From Epinephelus fuscoguttatus (taxonomy: Eukaryota > Chordata > Actinopteri > Perciformes > Serranidae), in contig NC_064752.1 of assembly GCF_011397635.1 (NCBI RefSeq), positions 5,290,607 through 5,354,606 on the forward strand: DNA of 64,000 nucleotides. Reading direction: 5' to 3'. Of the stretch, positions 37,701 through 49,700 are shown one piece after another. The notes beneath the pieces are model-generated. The model ran no database searches. It worked only from the letters and a program-made list of their open reading frames with translations, and was not told the origin of the DNA. A program made the translations under genes and the position numbers. Position 1 is the first letter of the stretch. The number at the start of each line of letters is the position of its first letter.

Positions 37701-40700
37701 AACTAAAACTGACAAAACATGAACAATAATTAAAACTAAAACTGTCCCTTCTGTCTCAAGGATCGGCATGCGGGGCAGGGAGCTGATGGGAGGAGTGGGG
37801 AAGACCATGATGCAGAGCGGGGGAACGTTCGGCACCTTTATGGCCATCGGTATGGGTATCCGCTGCTGAGGCGGACGAGGAGCAACATCCTTCTCCACCT
37901 CTATGCAATTACACAGCTATGGGACTTTTCAAGTAACTACAAGTTCGGCTTTCTGTCTGTTCAATGCTGTCACGCTCTCAACCGCAGTCTAGTTTTGTCA
38001 ATTAAAGTTCAGTTTTGTCGAGTGGTTTTCAGAGTGGATTTATTACACTTCCTGATGCTGTCAAGACGCTGATTCGGGATGTCATAACAACCAATACTTT
38101 GGTATGAAGTTGATGTCAAAATTCTGGAAACGTGATGGTATAGCATGGAGGAACAGCAGCAACAAGTGGAGGACGCCGACAAGCGCAGCTGCAGCGACAG
38201 CTCCACCTTGGCGTGTCAAAAAGAAATGCATTTTTCCTGAGGCCAGCGTATTTAGTTTATTCTTTTTAATGCTAGTGCTGTATATTTACACTCTGCTACA
38301 AATGCCAGCAGCATGATGAGTGCTGTACGTTTGCCTTTTTTTTCCTGGTCGAAAAATGTCCAACTTTGAGTAAAACGCTGTGCTCTTCACTGTCACTTTA
38401 AATCCAGCCATCCAATCAGAGAGGGGGAGAAATATGTTAATATACTGTACGCTAAAATGTTTTTAAGAAATCAGTGTATGGTGAAGTACACTTGATTTAT
38501 TATTTTGTTTGAATTTCACTGGTATTTCTATCAACCAGTAAATATCTGGTATTGCAACATGTCTAACCATGATGCAAAACAACACACTTTATCCTGAAGG
38601 AAATTTGCAGCACACCTTTTCTCTGCTAAGTTTGTCAAATTCTCCGTCACTACATTGGTTTCATCCTGTGTTTCCTTCCTCTGATTGTTGTACATGAGTG
38701 CAAAATGCAGTATTAGAAAGAAGCTCTCACTTTCTGAGGTTCTGAGAGGAAAACCTTAAGTTTAGTCCAAATGTTTGAAAATGGCTGAGTTTGAACACCG
38801 AGCTTTGGTGTTAAACCTCTATTTATCCTGCCTGTCTAGCAAGTATCATACTGACAACAGTCCAACCATGAAATCACTGACCTTGTGGCGCTGTGACATC
38901 TGTCTCGTCCAGAGGGTTAACGATGCCGGGGTAATCTTTACCAAACGACAGGTGTTTGATCAGATGGGTCATGTTTATCTGCAGGACGACAGACGGGAGG
39001 ATTAGACGTTTACAGAAGACCTTTATAGTTAATAACAAGTATGTCTTCCATTAATTCCCAGCTACTTTTGGTGAAAGATACCAGTGTCAGGACCTCAAAC
39101 AAAATAATAAGGGACGTGTAATGTGAACTGTTTTGCATCACTGTATTTTGACTATTACCTGACTGTCAACTCAAGATTTTGGTCATGATTTTTCTAAAAT
39201 TATACAAACTGCCAACAGGAAAAACTAGCACACAAAATAATGAGCAGTAGGTAAAGAAAAAACATATCGGTTACAATACATTTTTCAAAAATATTAGTTT
39301 GCAGAAACTTTGAACAGATACAGAAAATATCATCGCTCGAGTTACTCACGTTGTCCAAGCCGAAACTCTGCAGGTCGTGAACTGCAAACACAAACAGAAC
39401 ACATCATATAGCTTAACTTGTAAATTACACACTTTAAATACACATTTAGTACAGAGTAAAGTTACTCATCTGTCAGAAATGTGAGTTATTGATCATTTTG
39501 GATTGATTAGTGCCCATTGATTCAGCCGCTTAGTTTATAGATGAAAGGCAGCGAATAAAGCTGAAGCCCACAGTCACACACAGGGTGATGTCACAGTCGC
39601 TGTGTGTCACATCTGGTCTCAGGGTGCTGAGGCTCTGACCTTTGACCTCTTGATTGTGTTAGTGAACATTTTAATCTCTTACATACAGTAAGAACAACCT
39701 CAGCATGCTGCCACTTCATGTGGGAGTTATGCCTGTTCACATAACAGTGGCAGTGTTAAAGTATGTTAGCTATGTGAGTAGGTGTTATTGTCTTTATCTG
39801 TCGTCACTGTATCTGAAATCTGATTGGCTGCAGCTTTACACTGCACAACCCTGACCAGGCTTACCCCACAAAACTTATATCAAATATGTTAATAAAAATA
39901 TTAAAAACTAAAGGAGTTCACATTTGATGTCAGATTTAATATGTATGCATATTAGTGCCGAAGCCACGCCCCTTCCGGTGAAGCTCATGGGACCTTAGAT
40001 CGGAAAAAATATGAATGGCAGTGAATGAGGAGAGAAATATTATCTTTTGTTCCCGTTTGAGTTGTGACATGAAATCTCAATATGTTGTTAATGAATTTAA
40101 GACATAAATTTTAAGGTCAAGAAAGTCATACTTTGTGGTAAAACTGTTGAGATATAAGCTTTTGAAAAAAATGTAATCAGAAAAACTACACAGGAGGCGG
40201 TCGCGTATGTGACGTCATAGCCTTCGCTCGCTTCCTGCAGCTTGGAGTGACTGCAGCCTGGCACAAAACAGACAGACATCTTCAATCATAAATCGATTAA
40301 TCATAAAACTGTGGAATTTCAGCGGGGAGGCCAAGCTGCAGGAAGCGAGCGAAAGCTATGACGTCACATACACGACCTCCTCCTGTGTACTCTTGAGTGT
40401 TTCTAATTAAAAAGCTTATATCTCAGCAGTTTTACCACAAAGTATGACTTTCTTGACCTTAAAATGTATGTTTTAAATCCATTAACAACATATTTAGAAT
40501 TCATGTCGCAACTCAAACGGGAACGAAAGATAATACTGCTCTCCCCATTCACTGCCATTCATATTTTTTCCGATCTAAGGTCCCATGAGCTCTACCGGAA
40601 GGGGCGTGACGTCGGCACTCTATGTCCTGCAAAACCGCAGCCATGCTGGCGAAATACTAATTTTTAGGGAGTCTACAACTGAGACAGTGGATTTGTTTGC

Positions 40701-43700
40701 CAAGAATTACTGTTCTGGTATTGTGAACTTGACTAGTACACACCACTGACCAAACTATGAATGAATGACACCATCAAAAGCTGAAGCTCAAGATGCCTGC
40801 AGGATGAGAAAGTCCATCTTCAGTAAATCAGCATCATAACTGAAAAGAGCCCTTGGCAAATATAAGTTCTTGGTCAAAACGTGCTGATACCAAAGTAATA
40901 TTTAGATACTTGTACAGTTTTAAAGTAACTTTTTGTCGTATTTGCTGAAACTGTCACTATATCCACACAGTAGTACACGACGAGGAGTCTGTAACACGAC
41001 TGTCAATCATGTCAGTCACTGCTCATGAACTGTGGTCAAACTGTCAAACTATGAATCAAGATTCTGTTACTGCATTGCCTTTTTCTTGCCTCAAATGTTT
41101 TTAGGTACACATGGGATGAGCTGCGTCTTCATAAACTGTCCTGTTAGTCTTCAGTGTAACAGGATTCAGACTGAAATCCAAAAAAAACAAATTGCTATTT
41201 ACAAGTTGCAGGGCTGTACAGACAGAGAAAATGTGCACAGGGTGTGAAAAGTGCAGAGTGCAGATATATCCTTTACCTTCAAACACTCCATCCCAGTGTC
41301 TGAAATGAAGAATTAGATATGACCCGTTTTCTGTGACTCATTTTATTGTCTCTGTACCAACTACCCCCACTTTTCAGTGTTCATTGCATCACTGTATGTA
41401 TGAGTACAAGCATTTGTTTGAGACTATACTTTACAGTGCTTGCTGTTAGACTTGTAATGATGTAGGTTTAATCAAGCTGCTGATGGCTGACCAGGTGCAC
41501 CTGTAAGAGTGACCTATGTATGTGGTGAACCAGTATGCATGCCTCATTCTGCACTGAGGAAAGTCCATAGTCTGTTTGTGCTGTTCAGCAATATGTAAAA
41601 TAGAGATTTTTGAAATCCAGACTTCATTCAGATGTTTTCAGAAACATATTTTAGTAGCTGTAAAATGAGAAAGATTGTGACCCGGCTGCCATGTTGCAAA
41701 CAGCAGAGCCAAAACAAAGCACCGCCCACCAGCTGGAGCAAACTTTTTCATGTTACAGCTAAACAGATTCATATTTCATCAGCGCTGCCTAGTTTGACAG
41801 TTTGAACGCAGTTCACGAGCACTGCTGTGTTAGCGACTCCTCGGCTCTGATTGGTTGTTTTCTTTCAGATCATGGTTTTTTCACAGGTATGTCTCATGTA
41901 CTACTGTCTGAATGTCGAGATAGTTTCAGAAAATGACAGAAAGTTATGTTTTATAAAACATAGTAGTTTTAAAATGTACACAATAGAACTGTACATTTAA
42001 CAACTGAGAAGACACTATGTCTTCTGACTTGTAAACTGGACTCTATACAGCGAATATCATCCTGCATTAAATTAAACCTTTCATATTACAAAATAGTTGT
42101 ATACCTGCAATACTTCTTTTCAGTATTTCAACAGACAGGTTACTGTACAGGTGTGAGGCTTTGCTTCAATGAAGTCTATATGTATTTATACGATTTAAAA
42201 AAAAAAACTTCAAATAAAGTTGGACTTACTTTCCACAGCGTGCACTGCAGAAAGAAGAGAGAAGAGTCACTATGATGATGCAGGTGACAACAAATCATGT
42301 GATGTTAATGTGTATGAGGGTGCCAGTAGGAGCTGCTTTTATACTATATCTTTTTACAAATCTAATTTTATTAGGACATGAACGGTGATGCATGAAGACA
42401 GCTTTTAAAACTTACCTCAAGCTTTTGAGTTCTTGATTTGGTTGTTTTCAAAGTATTAAAAGCTCCAAAACACAAAGTGATTTTGAAGCTGGAGATTTTA
42501 CAGAACAGCAGAATATCTCATTGAGGAGGATTTGATTTTTTTTTCTGTGCTAAAGAAAATGAGCTTTGGAAAATCATTTTAAAGCTTCTGTCAGAGTGAC
42601 CGTGCAGCCCCCCCCCCACACACTGCGCAGTGTTTCACAGTTTAAGGTCAGAATGAGGGCGAAGCTGATTTATTTCAGCCGCAGCCTCGTTTACAGTCAA
42701 ATCCTCAGCACAAGTGATTCTTGTCTCTTCTGCTGCCAAGCATTCAAATATAACACCCAACACAATTAGATCAACACATTTAACCAGATTAATCATCTTA
42801 TAGTGCAGAGATCAGGGGATGCTGTTGTGTTCAGAGCAGGAAACTAACAGTGGAGCTCAGATTTTAGCCACTTGCACTTCATCAACCCACCAGATTTTCA
42901 TCACAGAACAGTATTTTCAGTTGTCCAGATTAGAAGCAGCACATAAATTGTGGCGCTTTTCCTACTGAAGTGGCTGCTAACAAAGATTTATCTGAACATG
43001 TGACGGCTGTTAATTTCCTTCTCTGGTTTTAATGTGTAGATGATGAAAACTATCAGCAGGCAGGTAAAACAGTGCAGTTCAGTCAAGATAACAACAACGA
43101 TCAAAACTGACACATTATGACGGCAGAGCAAATGTCAACAACAGCAGCAAAGGGAGGGAATGAATTAAAAAATGATCAGTTTTGTTCCAGGGTTGAGTTA
43201 CAAAGCTCCAGTACTGCCTTAATGATGTCTCTCAGGCTTTTGACTCTCGGCAGGGAAACAAATCTGGACACAAATACTGAACTGGCTTTAAAATCATCAC
43301 ATTTACCCTTAGAGAACGTAACAGCTATACATATAACAGCTAGCTGAGATTATGTCTGAACAGAGTTTGAATCTGTTATGTTTGAAAAATGCTGAGCAAG
43401 CAGGGAAAGATTTTTTTTAAATTTTTAATTATTATCCTCGAAAAGTGTAATTTTTTTTTACATTTTATTCATGAAAATGTGTGGGAACCCTGCTTAGTCA
43501 TTTATTTTTAAAACAAAAATGAAAAATTCATTCTCTGATGATGATCATAAGATGCAGCTTAAACCTAAAAAAGCTTATAAATGGACTTTGAGCCAAAATG
43601 ATTTTGTCGTCTATTAATTTTTCATTCAAGTTTCTTGCCTGCAGAACACATGAAACCTTTTCAAAATCCAAGATCAAGACTTTTGAAACTAACCTTTGTT

Positions 43701-46700
43701 TAAATTTAATTTAAAAAAAAACCCCACTAAAACCTGCAGCAAACATAGATGATGAATTACATTATCCTTTTAAAAAAATCTAACGACTAATTCCACCGTC
43801 CGGTGATGCATATTTAAGCAATGTAAGTCCTGATTTTTAAAACTTGTGACTCAACTGGAACTTGAGTACTGATGACTAAGACTTAAAAAAAACTTAGACA
43901 TCTGCTCCAAAACATTTTTCTACTTGCTTAAAACTGAACTGGATCACCTGGGGAATTAAAAATAAGATGTCCAACGTGTTAAGAGAAGGCTTTAGATTCA
44001 TATTTCCTTCAGGTGAAGGAGGTGGAGAAAAATCCTCCACCTCATAACACATGTTAGAGTGACGGCTATCGCTGTCCAATGCTAATGGACAGTGACAGCA
44101 ATCTGGTTGCCGTGGTAACAAATTACGCCTAGCTATTAACAACACCCACATTCTCCGTTTGAGAGAGAATGTTGCCTGAAAAACAGGAAATAACCCTGGC
44201 TGGAGCAGTGTGACAACCCTGCACTACTGTGCCTGGCGTCAGGTCGAATTTCTTCCTAATAGTTGTGTTGAGCGACTTCACCGATAAAAGGTTCAGACAA
44301 AGACTGAAATCTTTTCATTTAGGGACTAACTGCAGATTCTTAGATCCACACAGGTCTCTAAAATCTGTGTTTTTTAAAGAGCTAACATGTCAGCCGTTAT
44401 AAGTTAGAAACATGTAGAACAAATGTCCAGTGTAAATCGTCTGCAACAGGAAACTCACACATGATGTTTAAAATCATTTAAATGCTTCTGTGAGTGTGTG
44501 TGTGTGTGTGTGTGAGCAGAGTGGATGAACAGCAGGTCTTACCGTGGACATGAGACTGCTGGAAACTTTTACCAGGAGCAAAGTGGAAATTTCCTGCCAC
44601 CTGAGACACAAAGAGGAGGAAAGAGAATTGTCAAATCAATACAGTAGAGCCACTGTCAGGAAAGAAGGAAACAAGGAATGTTAATAATAAGTCAAAGGGT
44701 TGGGGGAAAACCAATAGAGCATAGTATTGCAATATTCATATCGTCGCTCAGGGCCAAGTATCAATTTTTTATTATAATAATACAATCAATTGCTTTTTCA
44801 GTCCGAATTTTGCTGCTGCAAAAAATGGCTGAGGTGAGATGAACACAATGAAAACTTTATCTTATTAGATAAAACAGACGTTGACAAAGTTTTCCTTTGG
44901 AAACATAATTTACAGTTGAAAAAAGGTAATAATTTGCTCAATATTTTACTGCAATACTCAGCATATCGTAACATATTTAAAACCGCAATAATATTGTATC
45001 GTGATAATATCATATTGTGGATCATCTGGTGATTCTCGCCACTAATAAGTCATAATTTACTGCTAAAATAAAGTCATAGTTTTATTGCATAAAACTTTAC
45101 AATACGGCTTTCTCTTGCATGCACTCTTCCTGCTTTTCCCTGTGCTGTGCTGTTTCAAGTGTTGATATAGATTGGTCGTGTGGTCGCGGGACGTGGCGAG
45201 TTTAACTTTTAAACTTCTACACAGCACGTCTTTCTGTTCAACATCGCCGTACCTGAATCCAAAGTATCGCCATGTAACAGACGTTGGGGTTTTTTTCGCC
45301 ACCAACTCAGCCTGTTCATGGTCGTGCTCATGCTCTTCTTCTGCGTCTGTGTTGGTCACTGCTGCACGCACCAGGATAGCTTGTGGGCATAATGTCAACA
45401 AACTCCACATACTACAGGAGAGGCAGTCACGTCCACGGGCACACACGTTAACATTTATTTACATTAAATCGCAAATCGCAGCCTTTTATGCGGTTATGTA
45501 ATCGCACAGCCTGATATCGCGATTACAATTAGATTAATCGTGCAGCACTAATTTTAACCCTGCAGTGGCCCCTATACTCTGTCATCATATCACTGTGTCA
45601 GAGCAGAACGAATTTCTTTGTGAGCGGTGATGAATGTCTGAGGAAGAGTTCAAACATGTTGTTTGTTTGGTCTTGTTGAGATCAACCTGATTTTCTACTT
45701 TGTTTCTTTAAGGAACTGTTAAAGAGTTCCCAACATGCGCTGGCACAAACATCAAAGAGTTGAACACTATTCAAAGTATTCCCAAGGTCTGCACGTTCAG
45801 GATGTTTCAGAAACTAAAATCATACAAATGTAATTTTGCAGCTTGATCTAAAGTAAAACTGTCAGCTGAGTTGTTCACGTTGCCCGAGGCATTAAATGTC
45901 ACAGACTTTTTATATTTTCAGTTCCTACAGTTTCACCTCTTCCTTGGAACATTAGGTGTCAGGTGTCCTCCAGACAGACACCAGGCTGCTGCTGCTCTTT
46001 GTGATAAACTGATGTTTTTGAGATATTAACCATAATTCACAGAGAGGACCTGGAGTACCTTGTTGACCTCCAGGAAGCCGTACACCTGACAGCCCTCGTT
46101 CTTCTGCTCCTGCATCCTCTGTGTGAAGCCCTCTCTCTTACACTGCTCGATGGTGTCGGCGCTCTTAAACGCCCAGCCTCGCCGCCGGTACGCCTCCCGC
46201 ACATCATCGCAGGTGTTACAGCACCTGCACACACACAAACACACCAAGCAGAGGCACGACAAATGAATACAAGATTATACAGAAAACGCAAAGAAAGAAA
46301 AAGCTGTGTGTGTGTGTGTGTGTGTGTTGGCGTCTTACTTAAGGTCTTCAGTCTCAGCTCCGTAGCAACTCTCACATCTGTTTGGGTCCAGTGAACTGGG
46401 GTCAAACACTTCGCCATCATCTGCCATACCAAGCTCTACAAAACAAAACAAATAAACACAACATCAATCTAAAGAATCCTGACACTAGCGCTCTGACATT
46501 TCAGTGTCAGCTGTTTCTGTTGGCAAATCAAAAATGTGCATCCAAACTTTCCGGTTCGACAACTATGTATTGTTAGCTTTTAGCGGTCTGCTAACTCCAC
46601 TGTTTACCTAAGGGAGGGGAGCAAACAGCTGCTGCCTGTCTTATAGTGATATAAAATTCTGTGCAGTGTTTTGACCTCATGGTTCTCAAACTGACCTCCC

Positions 46701-49700
46701 TGAATCATCAATTCCCTGTAGTCCCTGGATCAGGGTCAGGAAAGCTCACACAACAGTCAAAGTTTACCGTGTTTTTCTGCCTCGGCCGTGACAGGTTTCA
46801 GGTCTTTGTCCAGCCGCTGTTTGAACAGATTGTGTTCAACGTCCAGCTGCTGCTCACCGGCCACGTCCATCGCGTCTATACTAAGATCTGAGTGAGAAAA
46901 GAATGGGAGAAGGTGGGGGAGTGTTCAATACCAACATGTCGTCATTAGCAGGTCACTACAGCAGTGAGGTCACAGCGATGCTACTTACAGGCACAGGGCA
47001 TGTGAGGGAAAATGACGTCGATGTTGATTTTCAGTTTGTCCCCTCGAGACGTGTCGACGTACAGCTCAGGGTGAACCTGCGGGGAAACAAGCGTGGACGG
47101 ATTCTATTACGGTCAAAACACACAACATGGCCGACACTGACACATGAAACATTCAACTGAAAATATCTGAGATGTGAAAGAATAATTCCCCTTTAGTTGT
47201 TTTAATTTCTGCCTCTCAGTTTCAAGTTTGAAACCTCTGAATTAAAAATATTTAAATGGATTTTCTAAACACAGGAACATCCACTCTCTCTACATTATGC
47301 AACATTTTGTTCTATGAAACAAGACACATCAACGAACTTCAGCCGTGTACTTTTTCTGTCCTTGATTTATTCATTGGAGCCCACATGTTAAAATATGTCG
47401 CTAATGTTATCAGGATTAACAGCTGTGAGCAACACAATGATGAAAATGAATGCTGATTCACAGCTATGTGTCGTGACTTTGAGCCTTCGGCAGTTTCCCT
47501 GTTTGTGACTGGACTCATCAGACCGGTCTGACAGGAAGTTTTTCCTAAAGGCTGGAAGCTGGTTAACCCTAGGCTGCTTTCATTATCATCACTACTTACT
47601 AATTTTATAATCATTATACTATAATTACATAATGGTGATTTGTACAAGCTGAACATCATTTGTGCAATCAATTGTGTGACGTGTTGATCAATAATTTATT
47701 TAGACAATACTCTTTGTTTGATTCTTGATTATTCTATTCTTGCATTTATACTCAACACACTTGGTACTATGACGCACATATTTGTACACGTTTCTTATAG
47801 TTCGTATATTCTTTCCGTATTTATTTATTTAGGTTTATACTGGGTTATGTGCTGTGGCATAATTCTTCCATACTTCTTATCTTATATTTCTATCTTATTA
47901 TATAATGAAGTAAACTCTGTCTGTGTGTGTGTTCCACGTTTTTCTCCTCACTGACTTGGTCAATCCATGTGAAATTTGGCACAGAGGTAGAGGGTCATGG
48001 GAGGATGCGAATGAAGCAATATTACATCAATTGGCCAGAGGGGGGCGCTATAGCAACTGATTGAAATTGCAAACTTTGAATGGGCATATCTCATGCCCCG
48101 TATGTCATAGAGACATGAGACTTTGCACAGAGATGCCTCTCCTCATGAGGAACACATTTGCCTCAAGAACCCATAACTTCCGCTTATATAGATTTTCCGC
48201 CATTTTGAATTTTTTGAAAAACACTTCAAATGGATCTCTTCCTAGGAAGTTTGAGCGATCTGCATGAAACTGGGTGAACATAATCTAGGGACCAATATCT
48301 AAAGTTCCCTCTTGGCAAAAGTTGGAAAACTTACTAAAACTGAGCTTCTATAAGGCAATGAATATTGCGGAGGGCGTGGCTCATCACATAAAGGTGTATA
48401 ACATCTCAAGGGTTTCACCCATCACCACGCAACTTTGTAGGCATATGACCACACATAATCTGAGGGGACCCCTCCATTATTGACCCCATCAAACAAAATG
48501 GGGGCGCTAGAGAGCTCATTTCTTATCTAGGCCTAACCGCCATATGGATTTTTACTAAACTTGGTAGATATGTAGAACAGGACACCTCAAGGTGACTGGA
48601 GAAATTTAACTCTAATTGGCAACTGGGTGGCGCTATAACAACAGAGAAATGCTTAAAAATGGCTAAAATGCGACCGATCGCTGTGGCTCCCCCTGTGGAC
48701 CAATGTTGTTGTTTTTTTTCTAATTTTTGGTATGACTAAGTCATGGTATGGTATGCTGTACATAATCACAGAAATTGTCAGTGTGTCATTCTGTCTGTCC
48801 CACATTTTTCTACTCAGTGACGTCTATGTCAGATGCACATGGGCATTGAGGATTGGCATAGGTAGAAGGTGACAAAGATACCAGTGGGTATGGACTAGTT
48901 TTCTTATAATTATCTGTGCATATATACAGTAAGAGCAATTTTTACATGTCACAATTTCCCCCTGAGGACCCATAAAGTATTTCTCATCTCATCTCATCTG
49001 CATTCTTTATCTTGGAAACAGCTTTATCAACAGCATAATTATTTTTTGGGCACATTTGGGACTTAAAAGTTGAACTAAGTGCTCCAAGAAAAAAAGAGGA
49101 ACATTTGAACATCTGCAGCTCCACGATAGCTGAGCAACCTCTGTGTAATATGGTCTAGAGCGGGGCTGTTCAACTATAATGTTCAGGGAGCCACATTTTC
49201 AGAGAGCCAAGGTCCCAGGGGCCAAATATTTTCCTGAGCTATTACTCTCATTATGTATGCACACCTGACACGCCTCGGCCTCGCCACCACATTTTCTAGA
49301 CTTTTTCTTTGCATCTATCTCCTCTGTGTCAACAACCTGAAGTTCAGTTAAAGTTCCACTGAATTTCTGTCACGTTTGTTGGTCTCAGTCGAGTCATTCA
49401 TGGCTCCCCAGCTGTGCTGAGAAGCACAGAATTTCATGTTTTACAGGATCTGAATAGTGCAAACTGTATATTTTGGGCAAAATCTTAAATAAGACACTTA
49501 GAATAAAGTGATTTTGATTAAATATGACACATGATACATTCAAGGACCATTGGAAATTAAAAAAAAAAAATGTGACAATCGTTTCTGTTTTTACAGTTTC
49601 TGGCTATGATAAATTGTGTAACGTTGGTGATTATTCAAAGAAAACATATAGGTTCAGAGGCAATAAGGCAAATGTCTGTTATTCTAATTTTTCCTCTTAA

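Noticed and set aside
37647-37898. Minus-strand frame over romo1 exon 2
   Set aside because: Shadow of the romo1 coding exon on the other strand.
45172-45501. 109-codon plus-strand frame
   Set aside because: Antisense to the hAT BED-finger fragment; no independent support.
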